Assembly (NCBI GenBank): GCA_965249685.1
Contig: CBDFMN010000003.1
Span: 1,798,001-1,862,000 of the forward strand
Reading direction: 5' to 3'
From: RH-AL1 sp965249685
GTDB lineage: Bacteria; Pseudomonadota; Alphaproteobacteria; Rhizobiales; Beijerinckiaceae
DNA length: 64,000 bases
Of the stretch, positions 1 through 9,698 are shown in pieces. Within the stretch, counting starts at the first letter, position 1. Each line of letters starts with the position of its first letter. Position numbers and translations under genes: made by a program. A model generated the notes under the pieces. It did not search any database. It was given only the letters and a program-made list of their open reading frames with translations, and was not told the origin of the DNA.

Positions 1-1
1 C

Positions 2-289
2 CTCGAGCGCATCCGCCTCCTCTTTGCCGACCTGGAGACGAAGAAGGACGTGATGGACCTGCTCAACCGCGCGGAAGGCGGCGAAGGCGTGCGTATCTTC
101 ATCGGATCGGAGAACAAGCTGTTCTCGCTGTCTGGATCGTCGATGATCGCGGCGCCGTTCCGCGACGGGTCGCAGCGCATCATTGGCGTGCTGGGCGTGA
201 TCGGTCCTACGCGGCTGAACTACGGACGCATCGTACCGATGGTGGACTACACCTCCAAGCTCATCGCCCGGCTCGCGCCGCGAGGCTGA
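2..289 (+). CDS. hrcA: Heat-inducible transcription repressor HrcA, C-terminal end (5' truncated by window edge)
   Basis: HrcA represses the groESL and dnaK heat-shock operons by binding CIRCE operators. Only the last 95 residues are visible, open from the first complete codon at position 2 to TGA at 287-289. They contain the conserved C-terminal core: an I-F-I-G-S-E-N stretch, a serine-rich strand, then G-V-L-G-V-I-G-P-T-R-L-N-Y, which I recognise as the HrcA signature just before the end. The N-terminal winged helix lies outside the window. The gene converges on mutS with a 4-base gap. The upstream neighbour is unseen; in relatives it is often rph, with grpE close by. Confidence 0.93.
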   Translation, partial: LERIRLLFADLETKKDVMDLLNRAEGGEGVRIFIGSENKLFSLSGSSMIAAPFRDGSQRIIGVLGVIGPTRLNYGRIVPMVDYTSKLIARLAPRG

Positions 290-293
290 TGTC

Positions 294-3041
294 TCACGAT
301 GCCTCCGAGGCGATGGCCTTCAGCCTGTAGAGCGCGTCCATCGCCTCGCGCGGGCTCAGCGCGTCGGGGTCGATGGCGGTGAGCGCCTCGCGCAGGGTAT
401 CGCAGGGCTCGTCCGGCGGCACGGCAGCCGCCGCGGGTGTCAGCGCGGCGAACAGTGGCAGGTCGGGGAGGACGCGGCCGGCCACCCCGCGCTCACCGGC
501 TTCTAGTTCGGCCAGCAGCGCTTTGGCGCGCTTGACGACGGCAGCGGGCAGGCCCGCCAATTTCGCGACTTGGATGCCGTAAGATCGGTCGGCGGCGCCG
601 GGCACGACCTCGTGCAGGAAGACGACGTCGCCGTGCCAGTCGGCGACGCGAGACGTGAGGTTGACGAGACGTTCGAGCCGCCCCGACAATTGGGTCAGTT
701 CGTGGAAGTGGGTCGCGAAGATCGCGCGCGAGCGGTTCTTCTCGTGCAGGTGCTCGATCACCGCCCAGGCGATCGATAGACCGTCGAAGGTCGCGGTGCC
801 GCGCCCGATCTCGTCGAGGATCACGAGAGAAGAGGACGTCGCCTGGTTGAGGATCGCGGCTGTCTCGACCATCTCGACCATGAAGGTCGAGCGGCCCCGC
901 GCCAGATCGTCGGCCGCGCCGACGCGAGAGAACAGACGGTCGACGATCCCGATCACCGCACGCTTGGCCGGAACGAACGAGCCCGCCTGCGCGAGCACGG
1001 CGATCAGCGCGTTCTGCCGCAGGAAGGTCGACTTGCCCGCCATATTGGGACCGGTGACCACCGCGATACGGCCACCGCCCGCTCCAAGCCCCGCACCGGC
1101 CGAGAGGTCACACCCGTTGGCGACGAACGGGTCGCCGAGCGCGCGGAGCGCCTCTTCGACGACCGGGTGGCGACCGCCCTCGATAAGGAAGGCGCCGGAG
1201 CCTTCGATTTCCGGACGGGTCCAGTCGCGCGAGGTCGCGATCTCGGCCAGCGCCGCCGCCACGTCGATCGCGGCCAGAGCCGCCGCAGCGGCCGTGACGG
1301 CATCGGCCTGCGCCATGACGGCGGCGGCCATCTCGTCGAACAAGGCCTGCTCGCGGGCGAGCGCACCCTCCCCGGCGGAGGCGATCTTCGCCTGCAGGCT
1401 GGCGAGTTCGCCGGTCGAGAAGCGCATCGCGTCGATCATGGTCTGGCGATGGATGAAGGTGGCGTTGAGCGGGGCCACCATGAAGCGCTCGCCGACCCCC
1501 TGCGGCACCTCGATAAAATAGCCGAGCATGGCGTTGTGCTTAACCTTGAGGCGCCGCGTGTCGGCGAGCTCGCAATAGCGCGCCTGGAGGGCCGCGACGA
1601 CCTGCCGGGTCTCGTCACGGAGCGCCAGCAACTCATCGAGCGCAGCGTCACGACCGGCTCGCACGAAGCCGCCGTCGCGGCGATGCAATGGCAGCGCGTC
1701 GGCAAGGGTGGCAGTGAGCCAAGCGGTTAAAGCCGGGTCGGGCGCAGCGGCCTCGGCGCGTGCCACAAGAAGAAGCTCAGGTGGCGGCCCCTGGGGAAAA
1801 GCGTCGTCGTGGAGCAGCGCGGCGATCGAACGCGCAGCTTCGAGGCCCTGGCGCAGCGCCTGCAGGTCGCGCGGACCGGCGCGCTCCAGGCCGACGCGCG
1901 CCAGCGCCCGGGCAAGGTCGGGCACGCTCTTGAGGAGGGCGCGGGCCTCGACACGGAGCGCCTGGTTCTCGACGAAGAAGGCGACGGCATCGAGCCGTGC
2001 CTCGATCGCGGCGCGGTCCATCAGCGGGCTGGAGAGATGCGCGGCGAGCAGCCGGCTGCCGGCGGGCGACGCGCAGCAGTCGAGGGTGGCGAGCAGCGAA
2101 CCTTCCCGCGCGCCCCCGAGCGTGCGGGTCAGTTCGAGGTTGGCGCGCGTCGCCGCGTCCACTTCCATGTGGCTGGCACGCCGGGTACGGCGGGGCGGAT
2201 GGAGGTTCGGTTTGGCGCCGCATTGCGTACGCTCGAGATAGAAGACGGCGGTCGCGGCCGCGGCGATCTCCGCGATGGTAAGCGCGCCCAGGCCGTCGAG
2301 GGTGGCGAGCCCGAAATAATCGAGGAGCCGGCGCTCCGCGGAGCCCGGTTCGCGGCCAAGTTTCGTCAGCGGCGCCTTGGAATCGGCGAGCGCGCGGGCC
2401 ACTTCCGGTAAAGCCGCAATAGTTTCCGGCACAACGATCTCGCGTGGATCGATACGCCCGATCTCTCCGGCGAGACCCGACAGAGGTACGTCGCAGACTT
2501 CGAACGCGCCAGCGGAAATGTCGACGGCCGCCAAACCGAAGAGCCACACATTATCTGCGCTTCTGACGCGCGACAGGGCCAGCAACCAATTGGCGCGGTC
2601 TGGCTCGAGAAGCCGGTCCTCGGTCAAGGTCCCGGGCGTGACGAGACGCACCACGGCGCGTTCGACGACCGACTTGCCGCCGCGCTTGCGTGCCTCGGCC
2701 GGATTTTCGATCTGCTCGCAGATCGCGACGCGATGCCCGTGGCGGATGAGGCGGTGGAGGTAGTCGTCCGAGCGCTCGACGGGCACGCCGCACATCGGGA
2801 TGTCGGCACCCTCGTGCCGACCGCGCCGGGTCAGTACGATGCCGAGCGCCTTGGACGCGACCTCGGCGTCGGTGAAGAACAGCTCGTAGAAATCGCCCAT
2901 GCGGTAGAACAGCAGGGCGTCGGGATGGGCAGCCTTGATGGCAAGGTACTGCGCCATCATCGGTGAGAGCTTGATGGCAGCCTCCGGGGAACCGGGCGCA
3001 TCGGAGACGAAGGGCGCCTGGTCGCGGTCAGTTCTACGCAT
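294..3041 (-). CDS. mutS: DNA mismatch repair protein MutS
   Basis: MutS recognises base mismatches and small loops and recruits MutL. At 915 aa it is full length for an alphaproteobacterial MutS. The N-terminal mismatch-binding domain carries the diagnostic F-Y-R-M-G-D-F-Y-E-L-F motif within the first 60 residues, whose Phe and Glu contact the mismatch. The C-terminal ATPase has Walker A G-P-N-M-A-G-K-S-T near residue 661 and the Walker B / signature stretch L-D-E-I-G-R-G-T near 738, followed by an F-A-T-H-F-H-E-L switch. I use ATG at 3041; a GTG two codons upstream (3047) is in frame and cannot be excluded. It converges with hrcA and is followed upstream by kup on the same strand, 42 bases away. 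Nothing looks degraded. Confidence 0.98.
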   Translation of the reverse strand: MRRTDRDQAPFVSDAPGSPEAAIKLSPMMAQYLAIKAAHPDALLFYRMGDFYELFFTDAEVASKALGIVLTRRGRHEGADIPMCGVPVERSDDYLHRLIRHGHRVAICEQIENPAEARKRGGKSVVERAVVRLVTPGTLTEDRLLEPDRANWLLALSRVRSADNVWLFGLAAVDISAGAFEVCDVPLSGLAGEIGRIDPREIVVPETIAALPEVARALADSKAPLTKLGREPGSAERRLLDYFGLATLDGLGALTIAEIAAAATAVFYLERTQCGAKPNLHPPRRTRRASHMEVDAATRANLELTRTLGGAREGSLLATLDCCASPAGSRLLAAHLSSPLMDRAAIEARLDAVAFFVENQALRVEARALLKSVPDLARALARVGLERAGPRDLQALRQGLEAARSIAALLHDDAFPQGPPPELLLVARAEAAAPDPALTAWLTATLADALPLHRRDGGFVRAGRDAALDELLALRDETRQVVAALQARYCELADTRRLKVKHNAMLGYFIEVPQGVGERFMVAPLNATFIHRQTMIDAMRFSTGELASLQAKIASAGEGALAREQALFDEMAAAVMAQADAVTAAAAALAAIDVAAALAEIATSRDWTRPEIEGSGAFLIEGGRHPVVEEALRALGDPFVANGCDLSAGAGLGAGGGRIAVVTGPNMAGKSTFLRQNALIAVLAQAGSFVPAKRAVIGIVDRLFSRVGAADDLARGRSTFMVEMVETAAILNQATSSSLVILDEIGRGTATFDGLSIAWAVIEHLHEKNRSRAIFATHFHELTQLSGRLERLVNLTSRVADWHGDVVFLHEVVPGAADRSYGIQVAKLAGLPAAVVKRAKALLAELEAGERGVAGRVLPDLPLFAALTPAAAAVPPDEPCDTLREALTAIDPDALSPREAMDALYRLKAIASEAS

Positions 3042-3083
3042 GAACACTGGGATGCATGGCGCCTCTGGCCGCGGCCGCCGAGA

Positions 3084-5039
3084 TCAAACGGTCACTTGCG
3101 CGCCGAGTTCGACAACGCGGTCGGAGGGGATCGAGAAGAAGTCCGTCGCGTTGGCCGCCTGCTTGGACAAGGCGATGAAGAGATTGTCCTGCCACAGCGG
3201 CATGCCGGAGGTCGGGGAGGCCTTGATGGTGCGCCGCCCCAAGAAGAACGACGTCGTCATGATATCGAACTTCAGGCCCGTCTTGCGCAGCAGAATGAGC
3301 GCCGTCGGCACACGCGGACTTTCCATGTAGCCGTAGTGGAGGACCACCTTGGTGAAATCTTCCGAGAGCTTCTCGACCTCGAAGCGCCGCGCCGCCGGCA
3401 CGCGCGGGGTCGTCTCGGTCTTCACCGACATGATCACCACGCGCTCGTGCAGGACCTTGTTGTGCTTCAGGTTGTGCATCAGCGACGAGGGTGCCGTCTC
3501 CGCGTGGTTGGTGAGGAAGATGGCGGTGCCCGCGACCCGCGTCGGCTTGGATTTCTGCAGCATGGCGATCAGTTCGACCGTCGGGATCGCGTCGCGCTGC
3601 GTCTTGCGTACCAGCAGCATGTTGCCCCGCACCCAGGTCCACATCACGATCATCGAGAAGATCGCAAGGAGCAGCGGCACCCACCCGCCCTCGACCACCT
3701 TCACGAGGTTGGCTGCGAGGAACGCGAGATCGACCACGATAAACATCGAGATGAAGGCCAACGACGCGACAAGCGGCCATTTCCACATCTTCCACACGAC
3801 GACGAAGGCGAGGGCGGTCGTCACCACCATGGTGCCCGTGACGGCGATGCCGTAGGCACTGGCCAGTGCGCTGGAGCTGCGGAACAGGAATACCAACGCG
3901 AGGACGCCGACGAGCAACATACGGTTGACGCGGGGAATGAAGATCTGCCCCTCCTGCGTCTCGGACGTGTGCAGAACGAGCATGCGCGGGAGCAGGCCGA
4001 GCTGGATCGCCTGGCGCGCGATGGAGAAGGCGCCGGTGATCACCGCCTGACTGGCGATGACGGTGGCGAGCGTCGAGAGGATCACGAGAGGTAGCAGCGC
4101 CCAGGACGGGGCAAGGAGAAAGAAGGGGTTCTCCACCGCCTTCGGATTGGCGAGCACGAGCGCCCCTTGGCCGAGATAATTCAACAGGAGCGCGGGTAGC
4201 ACGAAGGTGAGCCACGCGATCTGAATGGGGAACCGGCCGAAGTGGCCCATGTCGGCGTAGAGCGCTTCGGCCCCCGTCACCGACAGGAACACGGATCCCA
4301 GCACGACAAAACCGAGGAAGCCATGGCCGAGCAAAAAGCTCAAGCCATTGAGCGGGTTGAACGCCTTGAAGATGCGCGGCGCGTCGCCGATATGCAGCAC
4401 TCCAAGAACGGCGATGACAATGAAGAAGACCAGCATGATCGGTCCGAAGAAGGTGCCGACGCGCGCCGTGCCGCCCTGCTGCACGAAGAAGAGCGAGACG
4501 AGGATCAGCACGGTGATCGGCAGCACGTAGGGGTCGAACACCGGCGTGATCAGGTCGAGGCCCTCGAGAGCCGACAGGACTGAGATGGCCGGCGTGATGA
4601 TCGCGTCGCCGGAGAATAGCGCCGCGCCGGCGACGCCAAGGAAGAACACGGCGGTCGATCGGCGCCCGAGCGCGGTCACGGCGAGCGCCATGAGCGACAG
4701 CGTCCCACCCTCGCCCTTGTTGTCCGCGCGCATTAAAAACAGCACATACTTCGCGGTGACGGTGAAGAACAAGGCCCAGATCAGCAGAGACACGGTACCG
4801 ATGACCGTGCTGTCGTGCAGGCCAACGGCCTTGGAATGCACGAGGGACTCGCGCAGCGCGTACAGCGGGCTCGTGCCGATATCGCCGTAGACGACCCCGA
4901 TGGACCCGACCGCCATCGAAGCCAGGGACGTCTTGTGCGGATGATGCGGATCGGCTGGAGACGACGGAGGCGCGTCCGCCACAAGACCGGGAACCAGGTT
5001 CGCCGGTTTGGAAGCCTCACCCGCAATGTCTTGCGACAT
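3084..5039 (-). CDS. kup: Kup-family potassium uptake protein
   Basis: Inner-membrane K+/H+ symporter of the KUP/HAK/KT family. The first membrane segments contain the family hallmark G-V-V-Y-G-D-I-G-T-S-P-L-Y, followed by about 12 hydrophobic segments and a C-terminal cytoplasmic domain of roughly 150 residues. The open frame continues upstream to 5240, but ATG at 5039 is chosen because an AAGGAC Shine-Dalgarno sits 7-8 bases before it and because the resulting 651 aa fits the family (about 620-660). The upstream extension is Arg/Cys-rich and looks non-coding. It lies directly upstream of mutS on the same strand (42-base gap), possibly co-transcribed, though no functional link is evident. 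Confidence 0.96.
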   Translation of the reverse strand: MSQDIAGEASKPANLVPGLVADAPPSSPADPHHPHKTSLASMAVGSIGVVYGDIGTSPLYALRESLVHSKAVGLHDSTVIGTVSLLIWALFFTVTAKYVLFLMRADNKGEGGTLSLMALAVTALGRRSTAVFFLGVAGAALFSGDAIITPAISVLSALEGLDLITPVFDPYVLPITVLILVSLFFVQQGGTARVGTFFGPIMLVFFIVIAVLGVLHIGDAPRIFKAFNPLNGLSFLLGHGFLGFVVLGSVFLSVTGAEALYADMGHFGRFPIQIAWLTFVLPALLLNYLGQGALVLANPKAVENPFFLLAPSWALLPLVILSTLATVIASQAVITGAFSIARQAIQLGLLPRMLVLHTSETQEGQIFIPRVNRMLLVGVLALVFLFRSSSALASAYGIAVTGTMVVTTALAFVVVWKMWKWPLVASLAFISMFIVVDLAFLAANLVKVVEGGWVPLLLAIFSMIVMWTWVRGNMLLVRKTQRDAIPTVELIAMLQKSKPTRVAGTAIFLTNHAETAPSSLMHNLKHNKVLHERVVIMSVKTETTPRVPAARRFEVEKLSEDFTKVVLHYGYMESPRVPTALILLRKTGLKFDIMTTSFFLGRRTIKASPTSGMPLWQDNLFIALSKQAANATDFFSIPSDRVVELGAQVTV

Positions 5040-5391
5040 CTGTTGTCCTTGTATGGCCGCACGCGAGGCGAACCATGTGGCCGCCCGGTGGGTATATCGA
5101 CTCGCGCCTGAGAGGAGAAGAGCACCCGCTGCCGCGATTCGAGGCATGGAGGCCGATCGAACCCGCCCTTCCCGGCAGCCGCGCATTGGGGCCTGCCACA
5201 TAGGAGATGCCCGACACGGATGCATGAGCCGGCACTTCAAGCTTTAAATGCCGTATTTTTGAACTCAACCGCTCTATCATCAGTCGGAAAGTGCCATCTT
5301 TGCAACTCTATGACAGAAGTCATTTCAACATCTTGATCAAACTATGGCTTCCCTGCTTCTCTATGGGCTGTTACTTCTGGGGGAATAGCTC
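5040..5391. other. Divergent intergenic region kup / porin
   Basis: A 352-base gene-free stretch between the divergent kup and porin genes. The porin-proximal third (about 5245-5350) is visibly AT-rich compared with flanking coding DNA, as expected for promoters reading outward. I cannot place convincing -35/-10 pairs, and I see no riboswitch-like helix set and no tRNA. Confidence 0.5.
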
Positions 5392-6702
5392 GTGAAATCC
5401 CGGCCTTTACGCAAATATGCTCTCCTGTCATGTGCCGCCATTACGGCGCTCGCGACTGGCTTTTCCGTTGCCCAAGCCGCTGATCTAGCCGCGACACCCG
5501 TTGCTCCCGCCCCGCCGCTGCCCGCTTTCAGCCTCTTTGAAGGCGTCGAGTTTCACGTGCAGGGTGAAGGTGGAATCCTCGGCAACGTGGCCAACCCGCC
5601 CGACGGACAGAACGTCGGCCATCTCTATACCGACCGCGCCAATGTACCCTTGATCAACCAGGTGCTGTTCACGGCGACGAAGGCGATCGATCCCAAGGCC
5701 ACCGGCTACGCTTTCGGCTTCACCCTTCAGGGTCTGTTCGGGTCCGACGAGCGCTACAACCACTTCCTCGGGATCGGCGACAGCTTCATCACCAGCCGCA
5801 ACCAACTCGGCGTGGTTCAGGCCTTCGGGGCGGCACACCTGCCGTTCTTCACGGAGGGCGGAGTCGACGTCAAGGCGGGTCTCTTCACCTCACCGATGGG
5901 TTTCGAGACGCTCGACCCGAGCACCTCGCCCTTCTACTCGCACTCCTACATCTACAATTACGGCGTGACGTTCAACCACACGGGCATCCTCACCACGACC
6001 CACATCAACTCGACGCTCGATTTTTATCTCGGTATCGACACGGGCAATCAGACGACCTTCGGCACCAACGGCGACCCCAATCGTCAGCCGGCCGGGTTCG
6101 TCGGCTTCGGGCTAAACAACCTGCTCGACAACAAGCTGACGATCCTCGCCCTGTCGCACATTGGTCCCGAGAACAACTTCACGGTCGATCCGGCGGCGAA
6201 CAAGGACGTGCGCTACTACAACGCCGTCGATTTCACCTATAAAATCAATGACGACTTGACCTCGGTCACCGAGCTTGACTACGTGCGCGACGATTTCCGT
6301 AACGCCGGCCTGTCGGGGATCGGCGCGAGCGCCTACGGGATCTCGCAGTATTTTAGCTATTCGCTGAACAAGCAGGTCACGCTCAATGCCCGCGGTGAGG
6401 TCTTCCGCGACTCCGACGGGTTCTTCGTGGCGAATTTCCCAGGCAACCTCGACGCGGTCCGTGCGCTCAAAGGGCTTGCCAATACGGCGTTCACCGCCGG
6501 TCCGACGACCTATAGCGAGATCACGCTCGGCCTGACCTACAAGCCCGACGCGCCCAAGCCGTTCGTGCTGGTGATGGTGCGGCCGGAAGTCCGCTACGAC
6601 CGTTCGCTCAGCGGCAACTCTCCCTTTAATCCGAGCAATGGAAACGTCGGCCGTAGCCGCGATCAGTTCACCTTCGGTGGAGACATCACGCTCGGCTTCT
6701 GA
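5392..6702 (+). CDS. Outer-membrane beta-barrel protein (OmpL-like / beta-barrel porin-2 family)
   Basis: A 436-aa protein predicted to sit in the outer membrane. It starts with GTG at 5392 and has a signal peptide of about 29 residues ending A-Q-A before A-D-L-A-A. A short Pro/Ala-rich linker follows, then a long run of alternating aromatic/hydrophobic strands with many Asn, Gly and Tyr residues, ending in Phe as outer-membrane barrels do. Phrases such as a plug-like G-V-T-F-N-H-T-G and the paired strands around residues 130-260 fit the 'putative beta-barrel porin 2' (BBP2/OmpL-like) family as I remember it. Substrate is unknown. It stands alone, divergent from kup, and is closed by a clear terminator hairpin downstream. 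Confidence 0.75.
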   Translation: MKSRPLRKYALLSCAAITALATGFSVAQAADLAATPVAPAPPLPAFSLFEGVEFHVQGEGGILGNVANPPDGQNVGHLYTDRANVPLINQVLFTATKAIDPKATGYAFGFTLQGLFGSDERYNHFLGIGDSFITSRNQLGVVQAFGAAHLPFFTEGGVDVKAGLFTSPMGFETLDPSTSPFYSHSYIYNYGVTFNHTGILTTTHINSTLDFYLGIDTGNQTTFGTNGDPNRQPAGFVGFGLNNLLDNKLTILALSHIGPENNFTVDPAANKDVRYYNAVDFTYKINDDLTSVTELDYVRDDFRNAGLSGIGASAYGISQYFSYSLNKQVTLNARGEVFRDSDGFFVANFPGNLDAVRALKGLANTAFTAGPTTYSEITLGLTYKPDAPKPFVLVMVRPEVRYDRSLSGNSPFNPSNGNVGRSRDQFTFGGDITLGF

Positions 6703-6723
6703 TCCACCCTCAACACGATCGGG

Positions 6724-6756
6724 AAAGGGCCGGCGTCCTTGGCGACCGGCCCTTTT
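6724..6756 (+). terminator. Rho-independent terminator after porin gene
   Basis: A perfect 10-bp inverted repeat, AAAGGGCCGG (6724-6733) with CCGGCCCTTT (6746-6755), separated by 12 bases and followed by a short T run. It lies 21 bases after the porin stop codon and before the ABC importer operon. Confidence 0.85.
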
Positions 6757-6951
6757 CGTCGTGATTAAGCGTGCGCCAAACGGGCCTGCCGTCTCCGGTG
6801 CCAAGCAATCGGTCGCCGGTCCTATGAACTCTGCGCATCCGAGGCTGACGGGGCTTGGCACTCCTGCTATCCAAGAGCGCGGCCCGCCGAGCGCTTGCGG
6901 CTATGGCACGGCGATTGCTGCGTCGCAGTCTCAAGGGAGCAGGTCTCAGGA

Positions 6952-7734
6952 ATGGTGCAGGACGTACAACTCAGCATCCGTGGCATCCACAAAGGTTTCG
7001 AGCACGAGGGAACGAACTCTCCGGTCCTCGACGACATCAGCTTCGATATTTACGAGCGAGACTTCGTCAGCGTGATCGGGCCGAGCGGTTGCGGCAAGAC
7101 GACCGTTTTCAACATCATCGCCGGCCTTTTGGAGCCGGACGCGGGCTCTCTCGTCTATCGGGGCGAGACGGTCGACAGCCTGCGCGGGCGCATCGGCTAC
7201 ATGATGCAAAAGGATCTGCTGTTTCCCTGGCGCACCGTGCTGCAGAACGTGCTGCTGGGGCTCGAGGTTCGCGGCCTCTCGCATGCGGCTGCGGTGAAGA
7301 CCGCGCGCGAGTACCTGGCCCGGTTCGGGCTCGACGGATACGAAAACGCCTATCCCAGCACCTTGTCGGGTGGCATGCGGCAGCGCGTGGCGCTGATCCG
7401 CACGCTTATCATGGACCCGGATATCCTCCTCCTCGACGAGCCGTTCTCCGCCCTCGACTACCAGACCCGGCTGTATCTCGAAGGCGTGTTGCTCGACGCG
7501 GTGTCGCTGTTCAACAAGACGGTCATCCTGATCACCCACGACATCGACGAGGCGGTCGCGCTGTCCAAGCGCGTCGTCGTGCTCTCCGGCAGGCCAACCG
7601 TCGTCAAGGCGGAGCACGCGATCACCATCGACCGGCGCACGCCGATCGACGCGCGGAGCGATCCCCGCTTCTCCGATTATTTCCACACGCTTTGTGGCGA
7701 ACTCGACATTCAGACCCGAAAGGACGCGGCGTGA
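6952..7734 (+). CDS. ABC transporter ATP-binding protein, NitT/TauT (SsuB/TauB) type
   Basis: Energy-coupling ATPase of a NitT/TauT-family importer, working on the cytoplasmic face with the permease encoded next. The 260-aa protein has Walker A G-P-S-G-C-G-K-T-T at about residue 42, a Q-loop M-M-Q-K-D-L-L-F-P-W-R-T, the signature L-S-G-G-M-R-Q-R-V near 138, Walker B I-L-L-L-D-E-P-F near 159 and an H-loop T-H-D-I-D-E-A. The P-W-R-T after the Q-loop is typical of nitrate/sulfonate/taurine/thiamine-precursor ATPases. ATG at 6952 is preferred over the longer frame opening at 6895, whose extra residues are Cys/Trp-rich and unlike the family. The stop overlaps the permease start. Confidence 0.95.
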   Translation: MVQDVQLSIRGIHKGFEHEGTNSPVLDDISFDIYERDFVSVIGPSGCGKTTVFNIIAGLLEPDAGSLVYRGETVDSLRGRIGYMMQKDLLFPWRTVLQNVLLGLEVRGLSHAAAVKTAREYLARFGLDGYENAYPSTLSGGMRQRVALIRTLIMDPDILLLDEPFSALDYQTRLYLEGVLLDAVSLFNKTVILITHDIDEAVALSKRVVVLSGRPTVVKAEHAITIDRRTPIDARSDPRFSDYFHTLCGELDIQTRKDAA

Positions 7735-8591
7735 GCATCGCCATCCCCACCCAAGCGACCCGTCGCAGCAAAGTCGAAGGGCGCCGCCGATCGCGACGCG
7801 TAAACCTGTTTGACACGCCGGCTGGCCGCGCAGGCCTGCAGATCGGGGCGGTCGTCCTGCTTTTCGCGGCCTGGCAGGCAGCGGCGAGCCTCGGCTGGAT
7901 CTCCGCGTTCCTCGTGGGCGCGCCGGCCGGCATCGGGTCCGCCTTCGTCGCCAGCCTGCGCGACGGCTCGCTGCCATACGACACCTGGATCACCGTCTAC
8001 GAGGCGATCCTCGGCTTCGTCATCGGCACGGTCGCCGGCTCGGCGCTCGGCCTTGGCCTCTGGTCCTCGATCTTCCTCGCTAGACTCACCGAGCCTTTCA
8101 TCGTCGCGTTGAACAGCGTGCCGAAGATCGCGCTCGCGCCGATCGTCATCCTCTGGTTCGGCACCGGCCTCGTTTCCAAGGTCGCGCTCGCCGTCTCCAT
8201 GACGGCCCTCGTCGCGCTCATCGCCGCCTACCAGGGCGCCAAGGACGCCGACCGCGACCTGCAATCGCTGATGATCTCGATGGGCGCCAGCAAGCGTCAG
8301 GTCTTCTTCGGCGTCGTCGTGCCCTCGACGGTGCCGGTCATCATCGCGACCTTCCGCATCAACGTTGGCTTCGGCCTGGTCGGCGCGGTGGTCGGCGAGT
8401 TCATGTCCTCCAAGAGAGGCCTCGGCCACCTCATCTACGAGGCGTCCGGGCTCTACGACCTCAACACGGTGTGGATGGGCCTCTTCATGCTGATGGGGCT
8501 AGGGTTCGTGTTGTACCACCTCATCGACATGATCGAGCGCCGACTCCTCCCATGGAAGCTCGACGCCGGCCGCCAGCAAGTCCAGATCTGA
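7731..8591 (+). CDS. ABC transporter permease, NitT/TauT (SsuC/TauC) type
   Basis: Inner-membrane subunit (286 aa) of the importer. It starts with GTG at 7731, overlapping the ATPase stop by four bases (GTGA), so translational coupling is likely. About six hydrophobic segments are visible after a basic N-terminus. The EAA loop that docks the ATPase, M-I-S-M-G-A-S-K-R-Q-V-F-F, lies in the second half. The segment N-S-V-P-K-I-A-L-A-P-I is the family hallmark for TauC/SsuC permeases. Substrate cannot be read from the permease. Confidence 0.95.
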   Translation: MSIAIPTQATRRSKVEGRRRSRRVNLFDTPAGRAGLQIGAVVLLFAAWQAAASLGWISAFLVGAPAGIGSAFVASLRDGSLPYDTWITVYEAILGFVIGTVAGSALGLGLWSSIFLARLTEPFIVALNSVPKIALAPIVILWFGTGLVSKVALAVSMTALVALIAAYQGAKDADRDLQSLMISMGASKRQVFFGVVVPSTVPVIIATFRINVGFGLVGAVVGEFMSSKRGLGHLIYEASGLYDLNTVWMGLFMLMGLGFVLYHLIDMIERRLLPWKLDAGRQQVQI

Positions 8592-8641
8592 CGCCCGTAT
8601 TTTACAGCCAAAGCCCGTTCCTACGAGCACGAGGAGTTCCT

Positions 8642-9622
8642 TTGTCGTCTCTCCGCAAGCGTTCCGCTGTCCTGGCCTCCGTCGCCACCCTGTCTCTCGC
8701 CTTTTCGCCTCTCGGCTCGCCGGCCGACGCAGCGACGAAGGTGGTCATCTCCCAAGCGTTCCAATCGCTGCTCTACCTGCCCCTCTACGTCGCGATGGAC
8801 AAAGGCTTCTTCGCCAAGCAAGGCGTGGACGTCGACAAGGAGACGGCCGGTTCTCCGCCGGCGGCGCTGTCGGCGGTCATCTCGGGCAGCGCGGACTTCT
8901 CGATCCATGGGCCGGAGTGGACGGCCATCGCCGCGTCCAAGGGCGCGAAGGTCGGCATCATCGCCAACGTCGTCAACGGTGCCGCCGTGTGGATCGCCGC
9001 GACGCCCGACTTCGAATACAAGGACGTGGCCGACCTCAAAGGTCAGAAGGTCGTCACCGGCATGATGCCGACCACCAGCACCTCCCTGTTCCTCAACCTG
9101 CTCAAGCAGAAGGGTCTCGACGCCAAGACCGACGTCGATCAAATCCCCGTGCCGATCGGCACCGAGCCCGGCCCGTTCATGGCCGGGCAGGCGAAAGTCG
9201 CCGTCATGTACGAGCCGGGCCTCGATCAGGTGGTGGCCAAGGGCATGAAGGTGGTGTTCGGCTTCCCCAAGGCGTTCGGCCCCTATGCCTTCTCCTCGGT
9301 GACAGCGCGCGCCGACGTCGACCCGGCGAAGGCTCAGGCCGTCACCAACGCGGTGGAGGAGGCGCTGGCGTTCATGCAGACCAACCCCGCCGAGGCCACC
9401 GCCGTGGCGAAGCAGGAGTTCGCCAAGCTCGATCCCGCGGTGGTGGAGGCAGCGGTCAAACGTATGCTGGCCGAGAACGTCTGGCCGAAGACCGTGGAGA
9501 CCACGCCCGAAGCGCTCACCACGGCGATGCAGACGCAGATCGGCTTGGGCAACCTCAAGACGCAGCCGGTCTACGCCGACTTTGTCGTGCAGACCTACGC
9601 GAAGAAGGCGACGGGCCACTAG
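8642..9622 (+). CDS. ABC transporter substrate-binding protein, NMT1/THI5-like
   Basis: Periplasmic binding protein (326 aa) of the same importer. I set the start at TTG 8642: GAGGAG at 8631-8636 is ideally spaced, and the resulting N-terminus (basic residues, then a hydrophobic core ending P-A-D-A) is a clean signal peptide. The mature protein has the NMT1/THI5-like fold cues: P-L-Y-V-A-M-D-K-G-F-F, then S-A-V-I-S-G-S-A-D-F, and D-L-K-G-Q-K-V-V-T-G. Relatives bind sulfonates, nitrate, pyrimidine precursors of thiamine or aromatic acids; sequence alone does not choose. The gene is 50 bases after the permease and is probably the last of the operon. Confidence 0.92.
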   Translation: MSSLRKRSAVLASVATLSLAFSPLGSPADAATKVVISQAFQSLLYLPLYVAMDKGFFAKQGVDVDKETAGSPPAALSAVISGSADFSIHGPEWTAIAASKGAKVGIIANVVNGAAVWIAATPDFEYKDVADLKGQKVVTGMMPTTSTSLFLNLLKQKGLDAKTDVDQIPVPIGTEPGPFMAGQAKVAVMYEPGLDQVVAKGMKVVFGFPKAFGPYAFSSVTARADVDPAKAQAVTNAVEEALAFMQTNPAEATAVAKQEFAKLDPAVVEAAVKRMLAENVWPKTVETTPEALTTAMQTQIGLGNLKTQPVYADFVVQTYAKKATGH

Positions 9623-9698
9623 GCCTCAGCGCGACGTTCGGACGCGGAAGCCACCGGCGCATCCCGACGTTTGTCGCCAGCAACGACGGAGTGCACCC